Source: Nitrospirales bacterium
Lineage (GTDB): Bacteria; Nitrospirota; Nitrospiria; Nitrospirales; UBA8639
Direction: 5' to 3'
Length of the DNA: 64,000 nt
Assembly (NCBI GenBank): GCA_021604005.1
Contig: BQIV01000012.1
Span: 51,756 to 115,755 of the forward strand
Shown piece by piece: positions 35,281-43,906 of the stretch. Position 1 is the first letter of the stretch. Every line of letters begins with the position of its first letter. Below the pieces are notes generated by a model. It worked only from the letters and a program-made list of their open reading frames with translations. It was not told where the DNA came from and searched no databases. The position numbers were made by a program, and so were the translations under genes.

Positions 35281-35512
35281 TATCCCTCGCACAGCTTGTT
35301 TCAAAGATGGTGAAATTGTCATTGTGATGGAGAGCGGTGCAGAGTTACGATTTCCGGTGTCTGAGAGCCCTCGACTGGCAAAGGGAAACTCCAAACAGTT
35401 AAACCATATTGAACTTTCACCATTCGGTATCCATTGGCCAGATTTGGACGAAGACCTTTCGTTCAGAGGAATAGCCGAAGGGGATTACGGACAATCCCGA
35501 ACAAAACATTGA
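35264..35512 (+). CDS. DUF2442 protein
   Basis: An 82-residue partner of the DUF4160 protein. The pattern GAELRFPVSESPRLAKGNSKQLNHIELSPFGIHWPDLDEDLSFRGI is diagnostic of DUF2442. The 17-bp overlap implies translational coupling. Some DUF2442 proteins are described as NADH-ubiquinone-like fold or DNA-linked, so the function is unclear. Confidence 0.85.
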   Translation: MSTLIDIPRTACFKDGEIVIVMESGAELRFPVSESPRLAKGNSKQLNHIELSPFGIHWPDLDEDLSFRGIAEGDYGQSRTKH

Positions 35513-36125
35513 ATCCGAACGGGAGTTATTTGCTGTTTTTACTCTTCAGATTCCTTGAGCAAACCATAAATAATCTTACATTTATCACTCTGTAGCCGTC
35601 TTTTTGTATTTCTCGTTTTTCATTTTTCACTCCACAGTCATCATTTTTTCTTCCCAATAGTCCTCTGTGCATTCGGCACTTCTTATTCCGCATTTTGAAT
35701 TTCCGACTGGCCGATTCAATGAACTTCCGCTATAGCCGTTTCAAATAACTTCCACATGCTTGAAGTGAGTTATTGCGCAGGGTTAGTTGATCGACCTCAG
35801 CTGGAACGTATTTGGATTCGCTATAATTCATGCGGGTATAAGCTTCGAAATTTTTTAAGTGCATGATTGCGAGATTACTTGGATGCCTCTTATGCTGATT
35901 TCAATGTGAAAAAATCGACAATATAAATGTAGATGATGTATCACTTGGTGCTGGTTTTCTGTACGATTGTATCCAAGCGTTGGATCACCTGGCGCATATC
36001 TCGATTTGCTGTAACCCTCTGGATTCATTTGTGTATACGCGGTAGACTGCGTCTATTCAGGCAGATTGAAGCGAACACTGTTCTTTCTAGTAAGAATATA
36101 TAAGGAAATTGTTTTGGTGGATGCT
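35513..36125. other. Long spacer with heptamer tracts
   Basis: About 610 bp without a gene I can support. 7-bp-period tracts lie at 35608-35635 (ATTTCTC, GTTTTTC, ATTTTTC) and 35667-35701 (GTGCATT, CGGCACT, TCTTATT, CCGCATT, TTGAATT). The rest, 35702-36125, is A+T-rich and shows no RNA gene; it should contain the promoter of the TIR locus. Confidence 0.55.
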
Positions 36126-36986
36126 ATGCGGGCAACCATTCGTTCTCGGCAAGATATTGAAAAAGGTGTTCTTATAGTAAGCGCAATGAGGGGTGGGGCC
36201 GTGTGTCATGCACTCAACATTAGCAAGTACCGGTTCTTGGGAATAGGGCTGTTGAGCAGTATTCTCATTCTCTTTGGATTCAGTAACCTGTTTGCTCAGG
36301 TCGAGCTGCAATATCAAAACCGTGGGAGCTGGTATGAAGGGATTAAACCCAAGCCTGTTTCCGGGTATGACATCGAATTGATTTCCGTTCTTGTTGACTA
36401 TCAGGAGATGAGCGATACGTTTCCTGCAAAAGTGAAACTCCGATTTTACACCCCGCAAGCCGCAGACGTTTTTCTCACCGTGCGAGAGTTGGATTACCGG
36501 TATTTCTATTGGCTGGATCGTGTGAACCTCGAAATGGCTTCTTGGAAAGCTGGAACATACAATAGTTTTGAATGGGAGACTGGGACAGTGTTGCGGCAAC
36601 TCAGCGATTCATTCAGATTGTATGACCTTGGTGTTGTGGCACGTCTCGATCGAGAGACGCCCTCGGCAACGGAACGCATTCTTCCAGCCATACTTTTTCA
36701 TTCTCAACTTCCTAACATTATCAATGGCTACCGTTTCACGTTGAAAACCGGAGGGGATGCGAGACTCTTTTGCAAAATCTTCAAGGAGGGTGATGACGAA
36801 CCCATCGATACGCAAGTGTTTCGCCGAAAACGTGGAGGGCGTCCGTTTACCATAACGTGGGATGCGACGCAGGCAGCGCCAGGGGACTATCGATTAGTCA
36901 TTACGGGATTTTTCCTGAACACAAACGAAGGTATTAAGGCTCAGACCATTCGATTTTATCATCAGCCCACGCCGCCAATTCGATAA
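36126..36986 (+). CDS. Exported protein of unknown function, first gene of TIR locus
   Basis: About 286 residues from the ATG at 36126; starts at TTG 36066, GTG 36117 or ATG 36186 are also open, because no site is clearly best (AAGGAA at 36102-36107 suits 36117 or 36126). A membrane or signal segment (RFLGIGLLSSILILFGFSNLFA) lies about 35-55 residues in. The remaining part is predicted beta-rich and extracytoplasmic; the C-terminal 80 residues (PFTITWDATQAAPGDYRLVITGFFLNTNEG) read like an Ig-type domain. It stands 20 bp before the TIR gene, so it is likely part of that operon. No known family recognised. Confidence 0.65.
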   Translation: MRATIRSRQDIEKGVLIVSAMRGGAVCHALNISKYRFLGIGLLSSILILFGFSNLFAQVELQYQNRGSWYEGIKPKPVSGYDIELISVLVDYQEMSDTFPAKVKLRFYTPQAADVFLTVRELDYRYFYWLDRVNLEMASWKAGTYNSFEWETGTVLRQLSDSFRLYDLGVVARLDRETPSATERILPAILFHSQLPNIINGYRFTLKTGGDARLFCKIFKEGDDEPIDTQVFRRKRGGRPFTITWDATQAAPGDYRLVITGFFLNTNEGIKAQTIRFYHQPTPPIR

Positions 36987-37006
36987 CGTTACGCGAATGT
37001 TCATTG

Positions 37007-38560
37007 ATGAGTGACATTTTCCTCAGTTACTCAAGTCAAGACCGTCCACACGTGAAGACCTTGGCTCGCGCACTTGAGGCTCAAGGTTTTTCTGTCTGGT
37101 GGGATCATCATATTCCTCCAGGAACGACGTGGGATAAAGTCATTGAAGGCGCATTGAACGATGCAAAATGTATCATCGTCGTGTGGACGAAAACATCGGT
37201 GGATTCCGATTGGGTGCGGAACGAGGCTGCTGAAGGTCGAAAACGGAAAAACTTGATTCCGGTCTTATTCGAATCCGTTGAAATCCCATTAGCCTTTCGT
37301 CGTGTCCAGACGGTTTCACTCATCGATTGGGATGTGACGGAACCTCATGATGGCTTTGCGCGCTTGGTGCAGGGTATTGCGAGGATGTTGGGACAGCCGG
37401 AGAAAGCGCGTGTGGAGGCCGCTCTTGCACCTTCCAAGAAATGGAGTACGGGAATCTTTTGGCTGTTGCTGCCGACTGTTGTCGTTGTTGCAGTTGCAGC
37501 GGCAAGCATGAGTTGGCGTATTCCAACGTCTGTCCATGTCGACCTCACGACTAATCGCTTGATGTTCACAACCAGTGATATGAAGGGCGCGCAGTACCTT
37601 ACCGATGATCTCAAGCCCAAGTGGATGACGCTACAGCAGTTTTCTTCTATTCGTTTTGGTCCCAACATGTTCACAGTCGCTGATCCGTCTGAATATGATT
37701 TTGAAACAGATCGCTTTCTGGAAAGCGCTTGGCGCGATCTGACGAAACGTGAGAGCATGGTGACGTTAGTAAACAGTCAGTCGTCTGATAGTGATGTAAC
37801 ATTCGAAGACGTTGCCCGGACATCTACGACTATCGGCACGATTGATGCGGTGCGTGTTCCTTCCGATTCCATGCTGGAAATGTCTGTTGGTGATGGGCAA
37901 GATGCGTCATTGGCTATCCGTATCACAAGCCCCACCACTCAACTGACGTTCACTCCTGACGGTACGACGCAGCTCGTCTTAGATCATGTTGCGTTCGGAG
38001 GCGCGCAACTTCCGGCGTTTGCTGAGACAGAAGATTCCCTGACGGCACGAGTGTCATTGCGAGCGAATGCCCCATCATTTGAAATTCAAGGTATTGAGAC
38101 GGGAGTCCTGCTTATTTTGGGATTTCCTGCAGACCGTGATGTGAAACTCTTTTCCACCGGAACTCTGTTGATTCGTGGAATGGACTTTCTCAAACAAGGG
38201 AAAAACGGAAATCCAGTGAGCCCTGAAAGTCTACGTGGGACGATCAACTATGATATTCAAGGTGATGAATTTGAGCCGATCGAGTTTGCTGCTCCGGATT
38301 ACTTGTCGTTTGGTGACGAAGATGTGTTTGAAATAAAATCGCTGACGTTTGATGGAGTCTCGCAGGTCATGCATGTACGTTTTGATGGATTGGCGCATAA
38401 ACTGAAAACTGGGACGGCAACACGCAACGTGGATCATCGAATCACGGCATTCGACTATATCTCCGGGCAGCCGTACGTGCTGGCATTACTCGGTGTCGTT
38501 GTCTGGATGGTGCCGACGACATTCGCTGGTTGGCGATTGTTGAAAGGTGGTACGTCATGA
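37007..38560 (+). CDS. Membrane TIR-domain protein with extracytoplasmic beta domain
   Basis: About 517 residues. An N-terminal TIR domain (1-130) shows DIFLSYSSQDRPHVKTLARAL, GFSVWWDHHIPPGTTWDKVIEGAL, IVVWTKTSVDSDWVRNEAAEG and LIPVLFE; the Glu after W (about residue 73) matches the position of the NADase Glu of enzymatic TIRs. A membrane helix follows (about 146-170), then about 310 residues of beta-rich sequence and a second helix near the C-terminus (about 487-510). The inferred topology is cytoplasmic TIR, periplasmic domain, second helix. The ATG at 37007 is chosen over TTG 37004. Its stop overlaps the next ATG by four bases. The periplasmic part matches nothing I know. Confidence 0.88.
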   Translation: MSDIFLSYSSQDRPHVKTLARALEAQGFSVWWDHHIPPGTTWDKVIEGALNDAKCIIVVWTKTSVDSDWVRNEAAEGRKRKNLIPVLFESVEIPLAFRRVQTVSLIDWDVTEPHDGFARLVQGIARMLGQPEKARVEAALAPSKKWSTGIFWLLLPTVVVVAVAAASMSWRIPTSVHVDLTTNRLMFTTSDMKGAQYLTDDLKPKWMTLQQFSSIRFGPNMFTVADPSEYDFETDRFLESAWRDLTKRESMVTLVNSQSSDSDVTFEDVARTSTTIGTIDAVRVPSDSMLEMSVGDGQDASLAIRITSPTTQLTFTPDGTTQLVLDHVAFGGAQLPAFAETEDSLTARVSLRANAPSFEIQGIETGVLLILGFPADRDVKLFSTGTLLIRGMDFLKQGKNGNPVSPESLRGTINYDIQGDEFEPIEFAAPDYLSFGDEDVFEIKSLTFDGVSQVMHVRFDGLAHKLKTGTATRNVDHRITAFDYISGQPYVLALLGVVVWMVPTTFAGWRLLKGGTS

Positions 38561-40350
38561 AACGTGCAAGTTCGTGGAAGAAGTGTAGGGTGTGGCATCT
38601 CGTTGGCGTGAATACGTTGCTGTCTATGATCAGCGTCAATACAGTATGGCAACGATACTGTCACCTGGTGGTTCGTCTCGGATTGATTGGGTTGCTGTTC
38701 GTTGTTCCTGAAACGGGGGAGGTCTTGGCTGACGACTTAAATGGATTGAAAGATGGCGTCGTGAAAATTACGTCGACGCTGGATGGACGGAGTCGCGTAG
38801 GTTCAGGGGTTATTGTGAAGACGGATGGGAAGGTGGCCTATATTGTTACGGTATCGCATGTCATTGAAGGCGATCCGGCTCCGCAGATATCGTTTCATGG
38901 CAAACCGAACCGAAAATTTCCTGGTGAAATTATTGGGTTGGATTCCCGGAATCCAAAGGGGTTAGCCGTGTTAATGGTTCAGGCCCCGGCTTTGCCGACT
39001 GGAGTGCAACCGTTGCTATTTGATCAGGCAATTGGGTCTCACGCCGGAGAAGATGTGACATTGATCGGTTTTCCTCGTCTTCCCCCCGTCCCATGGGCCG
39101 TGACGCGTGGAGTGGTGACCGGGCAAGTGGGGCAGGACTTGATTCTTTCCGGGAAGGCCAGCGAAGGGAATTCCGGAGGGCCGGTGATTCAAGATGATCG
39201 TGTGATCGGTGTCGTGACCGAAGTGACGGATGGATTTGTGTATGCTGTGCCTGTCGTCATTGCAAAGGTGGCATTGCGTGGTTGGGGAATTTCACTGGAA
39301 AAAAAAGCGGGGATGCCGCGTGTAGAAGCTCCGATGGCGGAATCGCCCGCGGATATTGCAACGGAATCGTCCACACGCACAATTGAATCTGAAAAGGAGA
39401 CGACTCTCAGTTTCCCGCCTTCGAATGAACAGGCAATCGAGGATGATCGAGGTACGATTGACGGGAAGGATGTCTCCACTATGGCGTTAATCCCTGCGGG
39501 GCAGTTTATGATGGGGACTCGCCCCGATGATGTATGCGAATGGGATTCCATCGTGAAGGTTGAATTTTGTGTTCAGGCAAGGAATGCCGACTATGCGCCT
39601 GAGCATGAGGTGGCTCTCGACGCATTTTATTTAGATATTCATGAAGTCACGAAGGAACGGTTTACGAAATTTATAGAGGAGACGGGATACAGCAGTACGG
39701 TTGCGACGAAAGGGCGGCAAATGGCCGTGGTCGAAACCTCCACCTTTATTTTTGGAACGTCGTGGGAAGTAGAGACGGTAGAGGAAGCAGACTGGCAGCG
39801 ACCGTTAGGAAAATCCCAGGATCCGACAGACGCGTTGCCTAATCATCCGGTCGTACAAGTTTCGTGGTTTGATGCCAATGCCTACTGCAAATGGGCGGGC
39901 AAACGGCTACCACGTGAAGCTGAATGGGAGTATGCGGCACGGGCTGGAACCACGACGAAACACTGGTGGGGCGAGCAGATTCCCGATGAACAGGTTGGAA
40001 ACCTTCCCGATGCGGTCTATCAGGCCGCTTTTAAAAAAGAGACTGAATTTGAATCGTTCGATGATGGCGAGGCGCGATTGGCGTTGGTTGGTACCAGTAA
40101 GGCAAATCCTTGGGGGCTCTATGATATAGCCGGCAACGTCTGGGAATGGACGAATGATTGGTACGATCCCAGATATTACCAGGAAAGTTCTCAACGCAAT
40201 CCTCCTGGTCCTGCTGCGGGAGATGAAAAAGTGAAGCGTGGGGGGTCGTGGTATGCGTATCAGGAATTAAAAATACGAGCGCATCAAGCTCCGGAAGATT
40301 CCGATGATCAAACCGGGTTTCGCTGTGCCCGAGATCACGAAAAATCATGA
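38557..40350 (+). CDS. Trypsin-like peptidase domain fused to SUMF1 domain
   Basis: About 597 residues, ATG at 38557 coupled to the TIR stop (ATGA) with AAAGGTGG upstream. A hydrophobic segment (about 38-50) suggests export. The trypsin-like domain (about 60-235) has the catalytic His in VSHVIEG (His101) and Ser in GNSGGPV (Ser206). Where the Asp of a DLAVL-type motif should be, the sequence is RNPKGLAVL (Gly135). A Ser/Glu-rich linker leads to a SUMF1 domain (about 310-595: MALIPAGQFMMGT, VVQVSWFDANAYCKWAGKRLPREAEWEYAARAG, NPWGLYDIAGNVWEWTNDWY, RGGSWYAYQ, GFRCAR). The peptidase may be inactive or use another residue. The fusion is unusual and fits a sensing role. Confidence 0.88.
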   Translation: MKRASSWKKCRVWHLVGVNTLLSMISVNTVWQRYCHLVVRLGLIGLLFVVPETGEVLADDLNGLKDGVVKITSTLDGRSRVGSGVIVKTDGKVAYIVTVSHVIEGDPAPQISFHGKPNRKFPGEIIGLDSRNPKGLAVLMVQAPALPTGVQPLLFDQAIGSHAGEDVTLIGFPRLPPVPWAVTRGVVTGQVGQDLILSGKASEGNSGGPVIQDDRVIGVVTEVTDGFVYAVPVVIAKVALRGWGISLEKKAGMPRVEAPMAESPADIATESSTRTIESEKETTLSFPPSNEQAIEDDRGTIDGKDVSTMALIPAGQFMMGTRPDDVCEWDSIVKVEFCVQARNADYAPEHEVALDAFYLDIHEVTKERFTKFIEETGYSSTVATKGRQMAVVETSTFIFGTSWEVETVEEADWQRPLGKSQDPTDALPNHPVVQVSWFDANAYCKWAGKRLPREAEWEYAARAGTTTKHWWGEQIPDEQVGNLPDAVYQAAFKKETEFESFDDGEARLALVGTSKANPWGLYDIAGNVWEWTNDWYDPRYYQESSQRNPPGPAAGDEKVKRGGSWYAYQELKIRAHQAPEDSDDQTGFRCARDHEKS

Positions 40351-40374
40351 CATGGAGAGGATACTGAATGCCAG

Positions 40375-41682
40375 ATGATGAGTGATGAGACGATGAGCGC
40401 TTACCACAACGTGGGAGATGAGATGCAAGACGTAAATCTGTGGGTGCGTGCTGTTCGATGTTTTCTCGTCGTATATATCTTTGGAGTGCCAAGCGTAAGC
40501 TTTGCCACGAACTATGAAACGCTCAAGGCCGGGGTCGTCAAAATTACGGCAGAATTTGAAAATGGGAAGAGTAAGCACGGAACAGGATTCGTCATTCGCC
40601 TTGGTCAGGACGAGGCCTATGTGGTAACGGCCTCGCACGTCGTCGATGACAAAGATTCTCCGCGCCCCAAGATACACGTCACCTTCTATCCGGACAAATT
40701 ACGAGCCATGCCGGCTGAAATCAACAACATTCAGTCGATTGATAAGAATCCTCGTGGGGTTGCCGCGCTACGAGTGACCGGCAATCTGCCTTCGGGGATT
40801 GTGGCCTTGCGGTGGGGCACGAGTGATGTGCTCGATGGAGGAGAATCTATCGATCTGATAGGGTTTCCTCGGATCGCGGAGACTCCATGGGCCATTACGA
40901 GCGGGCGGATATCAGGATGGAAGGGTGAATATTTGACCTTGTCGGGAACGATTGACGAAGGCAATTCTGGTGGACCGATTTTTTTGAACGGCGAAGTGGT
41001 TGGTGTGGTGATGGAAAACCAACGCTCCTTTAGCTATGCCGTGCCTGGAGCGCGAGTGGGCAGGTTGGCGAAAAACTGGGGCATTCTTCCTCGGTGGCCC
41101 CCTGCGCAGAAGGAAGACCCTCATGCCGTGCCCGTGCCTTCTCCTCCGTCCGGCGCGGCGTCGCTCGTCATTCATAGTACACCCTCAGGCGCGCAGGTGT
41201 TGCTGGATGATCATCTCATGGGTACAACAGCAAATGGGTCGTTGACTCTCAATAACGTGGATCCTGGCGAATATGACATTGTCGTCCGTAAAAAAGGGTT
41301 TGCCCCGTGGACTGAGAGCATCGAAGTCTATCCTGGAGAGTCGCGTACCTTGACCGCTACGCTTCACAAAGGCGGTGGCTTGAACATTACTGGTACGTGG
41401 AAAGACCCTGAAAACCCGACGTTATCGTATGTCTTTGTCCAGTCGGGTTCTCATGTGACGATGCAGGAAATCACCGCAAATCTTTTTGGGGCTTCAGTGA
41501 CGGCCCAGGGAGAGGGCCAGCTCGAGGGCAATAGGGTGAATGTCTTCTATACCACGATTCTTGGCACGAACGGCCGGTCACAGGCTCTAGTGTCCGAGGA
41601 TGGGAAGTCTATGGTTGGTTCTTATCAGGACTTATCAACCGGTCTGACTCAAGCTATTTCGTTATTGAGAGCCTCTGATTAG
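40375..41682 (+). CDS. Trypsin-like domain with PEGA domain, exported
   Basis: About 435 residues; ATG at 40375 or 40378, though 40414 would give a tighter signal peptide (NLWVRAVRCFLVVYIFGVPSVSFA). The trypsin-like domain (about 45-235) has His in TASHVVDD (His88) and Ser in EGNSGGP (Ser198) but Gly128 (NPRGVAAL) at the Asp position, the same change as in the preceding protein. Shared phrases (IGFPR, PWAxTxG, YAVPxA) show the two are paralogues. A PEGA domain follows (about 260-335: VIHSTPSGAQVLLDDHLMG...PGEYDIVVRKKGF), then a beta-rich tail. It begins 24 bp after the previous stop and ends the locus. Confidence 0.87.
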   Translation: MMSDETMSAYHNVGDEMQDVNLWVRAVRCFLVVYIFGVPSVSFATNYETLKAGVVKITAEFENGKSKHGTGFVIRLGQDEAYVVTASHVVDDKDSPRPKIHVTFYPDKLRAMPAEINNIQSIDKNPRGVAALRVTGNLPSGIVALRWGTSDVLDGGESIDLIGFPRIAETPWAITSGRISGWKGEYLTLSGTIDEGNSGGPIFLNGEVVGVVMENQRSFSYAVPGARVGRLAKNWGILPRWPPAQKEDPHAVPVPSPPSGAASLVIHSTPSGAQVLLDDHLMGTTANGSLTLNNVDPGEYDIVVRKKGFAPWTESIEVYPGESRTLTATLHKGGGLNITGTWKDPENPTLSYVFVQSGSHVTMQEITANLFGASVTAQGEGQLEGNRVNVFYTTILGTNGRSQALVSEDGKSMVGSYQDLSTGLTQAISLLRASD

Positions 41683-41778
41683 TCGGATGTTCTTCATTCT
41701 GCTTCGCTGACTGAACGTCGTCTCTTTTAGGAACGTGATTGAGGAAACTACGTCGAATAAAGATACACTGTCATCAAG

Positions 41779-41806
41779 ACACGAATAACGAGAGACGAGC
41801 GACGTA
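41779..41806. repeat. 7-bp-period tract
   Basis: ACACGAA, TAACGAG, AGACGAG, CGACGTA. It lies in the short convergent spacer between the trypsin/PEGA gene and the next minus-strand gene. Confidence 0.7.
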
Positions 41807-41812
41807 TTTGGT

Positions 41813-42076
41813 TTAGGCTGTTCCAGCAGTTCGTTCTTCAGCATCACCTAAGACTTTCGAAAATCGAGTTCCCACAATCGTCGTTACTTTTCCCATGATT
41901 TCCGTGAGTTCTTTCCACTCCTCGGGTTTGAGCTCATCTTTTAAATTAGGGTGAAGACCCCATTTGGTACTAACTTTTTGTCCGTCTCGTTCCACGACGA
42001 CATTTAATATTTCCGTCTCTGCCGTAGGATCATTTGATTGCGATGCCGATTGCCCAGGACCTGTTCCGCTCGTTGC
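41813..42076 (-). CDS. Small hypothetical protein
   Basis: About 87 residues starting MATSGTGPGQ; the frame runs further upstream but AAGGG nine bases before this ATG favours it. A Ser/Thr/Gln-rich N-terminus precedes a compact part (ILNVVVERDGQKVSTKWGLHPNLKDELKPEEWKELTEIMGKV). No domain recognised. Monocistronic between two plus-strand units. Confidence 0.6.
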   Translation of the reverse strand, partial: ATSGTGPGQSASQSNDPTAETEILNVVVERDGQKVSTKWGLHPNLKDELKPEEWKELTEIMGKVTTIVGTRFSKVLGDAEERTAGTA

Positions 42077-42347
42077 CATAACCATTTCCCTTCTTCTGTA
42101 CATTACAGTCAATCACTTTTACATGCGTCACCTGCGTGTACAATTGTATCGCATCCCTTCCCTCCCTGTAACCTCTCAAGTGTAACGCATGAAAAGGGCC
42201 TGCCATGCGGCTTGTGTCGGGTAGATACGTTCGTTAAAGTTTGTCATGATGGGATGCGTGTACCCAGAATGGTTAAGGTTCCAATTTTCATTTATTTTCA
42301 GAATAGTAGTTGTGGCATTACCAACTCTGTGTGGAGGATGAAGACTT

Positions 42348-42956
42348 ATGAAATGGGATAGGCCGGCATTTTGGAAAAATATCACGATGAATGATTTAGC
42401 GAGAAACTTTTTTGAAGGCCTTCTCATTCTCGTTCCCTTAGTGGTCACGACGTCAGTCGTCTACTTTGTCTTCGAGACCATTGATGGGTGGTTGAATATC
42501 CCCGTTCCAGGAGTCGGATTCTTGGTCACGATTGGCTTGATAGCCTTAACTGGTCGATTTGCCTCGAATGTGTTTGTGCAAAAGATTTTCGACTTTGTGG
42601 AACAAATGCTTACCAAAGCTCCATTCGTGAAATTACTCTATACGTCTATTAAAGACCTTATTGCCGCGTTCATGGGAGAGAAGCGCCGGTTCGATCAGCC
42701 TGTGATCGTGACGTTGACGCCTGATGGATATGCGGAGGCTGTAGGTTTTGTCACGCGGAGCAATATGGAGTTTCTTGGGCTCTTTGATCATGTGGCCGTG
42801 TATTTTCCGCAATCCTATAACTTTGCGGGAAACCTGTTGGTGTTTCCAAAAGATCAGGTCCGCCCGTTAGAAGCCGACAGTTCAGACGTTATGGCGTTCA
42901 TCGTCTCGGGCGGTGTTTCCGGCGGTCCCCAAATGGAAGGCTCCCCATCCGTGTAA
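42348..42956 (+). CDS. DUF502 family membrane protein
   Basis: A 202-residue protein with two N-terminal membrane helices (about 20-43 and 52-72) and a soluble tail. Motifs of the DUF502 family: GLLILVPLVVTTSVVYFVF, PGVGFLVTIGLIALTGRFASN, KLLYTSIKDLIAAFMG and the Pro/Gly turn VYFPQSYNFAGNLLVFP. A GGAGG is seven to eight bases before the ATG. Function is not established. It lies upstream of the tetR/RND operon but is separated by 307 bp, so probably has its own transcript. Confidence 0.88.
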   Translation: MKWDRPAFWKNITMNDLARNFFEGLLILVPLVVTTSVVYFVFETIDGWLNIPVPGVGFLVTIGLIALTGRFASNVFVQKIFDFVEQMLTKAPFVKLLYTSIKDLIAAFMGEKRRFDQPVIVTLTPDGYAEAVGFVTRSNMEFLGLFDHVAVYFPQSYNFAGNLLVFPKDQVRPLEADSSDVMAFIVSGGVSGGPQMEGSPSV

Positions 42957-43263
42957 ATTACTGTTGGAAGGCCTAAGTTAGGTGAGCTGAAACGGCCACA
43001 TGCCAATTTTGCGCTTTGCGAGTTCGTCGTGTTCGGTTTCCCTCCCAGGTATAGAGTCATCCTCATTCGTCTGAATACAGATTATCCCATTATTTTCACA
43101 AGTTTCTGATACGTGAATAGCCTCATGCCCTACCATATATAGTGGGCCTTTAATGTATTCTCAAGTTAGGCTGCTATGCTCACCGATCAGATTTATGTGA
43201 ATATGTATTCTATATTGTAGAATAGGTACTCATATAATAGAATTATAATTCTGGTATATTGTT
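42957..43263. other. Spacer upstream of tetR/RND operon with two palindromes
   Basis: No gene. The A+T-rich 3' part carries the two inverted repeats listed separately and a TATAAT at 43233-43238, which has no convincing -35 partner at normal spacing. Confidence 0.5.
43207..43252 (+). promoter_or_regulatory. Paired inverted repeats, candidate TetR operator region
   Basis: ATTCTATATTGTAGAAT (43207-43223; ATTCTA paired with TAGAAT) and the perfect 14-bp palindrome AGAATTATAATTCT (43239-43252) lie 12-57 bp before the TetR start. Both share the AGAAT half-site, as expected for two sites of one dimeric repressor. Confidence 0.6.
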
Positions 43264-43896
43264 ATGGATCAACGTTCACAACGAAAACAACGAGAAGCCG
43301 AAGCTCGAAGGGACGAGATTCTCTGTGCCGCCGAACGTCTGTTTTCGAAGCATGGATTTTTCAAGACCAGTATGGCTGAAATCGCGAGTGCGGCTCAGTT
43401 TGCCATGGGGACGGTCTACCGTATTTTTACGAGTAAGGAAGAGATTTATATCTCCCTCATGGAAGCTAAGGTTGAAGAATTGATGGGGTTGTTGGAGGAA
43501 CATATCGCACAGGCCGATAGTGCCATAGAGAAAATTCGGGCTGTGATTCTGGTCAAACTCGCTTTCGCTGATCGTAATCGAGACTTCTTTCGTATTTACG
43601 TTTCAGAGTGGAGCGGGTTTGAGTGGACCGTCAAGAGCGCCTTCGGCGACCGTATTTGGAAACGCTATCTGGCGCAAATCACGTTGGTAGCCGATCTCGT
43701 ACGGGAAGGAGTCCGCCGTGGCGAGTTTCAGCGGGTTGATCCCGAGGCTACGTCCTTGGCGTTTCATGGCATGCTGAATTCCACTATGTATGTGTGGATT
43801 CTCCAGTCCAGTCCCAAGGAGTCGCTCGAGAGCAAAGGCAAGCTTCTGGCGAATTTATTCCTCAATGGCATTGAAAAACCAATGAAAAAAAAGTGA
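43264..43896 (+). CDS. TetR family regulator of RND efflux operon
   Basis: A 210-residue TetR protein. The N-terminal region is basic (RSQRKQREAEARRDEILCAA), and the helix-turn-helix is MAEIASAAQFAMGTVYRIFTSKEEIYISLM. The C-terminal part is the usual helical ligand-binding domain. It ends ten bases before the adaptor gene, so it is the first gene of the efflux operon and probably represses it through the palindromes just upstream. Inducer unknown. Confidence 0.9.
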   Translation: MDQRSQRKQREAEARRDEILCAAERLFSKHGFFKTSMAEIASAAQFAMGTVYRIFTSKEEIYISLMEAKVEELMGLLEEHIAQADSAIEKIRAVILVKLAFADRNRDFFRIYVSEWSGFEWTVKSAFGDRIWKRYLAQITLVADLVREGVRRGEFQRVDPEATSLAFHGMLNSTMYVWILQSSPKESLESKGKLLANLFLNGIEKPMKKK

Positions 43897-43906
43897 GTGG
43901 CTTCTC

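Noticed and set aside
33716..40350. Diversity-generating retroelement targeting the SUMF1/C-type-lectin domains
   Set aside because: SUMF1 folds are frequent targets, but I see no reverse transcriptase gene, accessory gene or template repeat with A-rich mismatches in the window.
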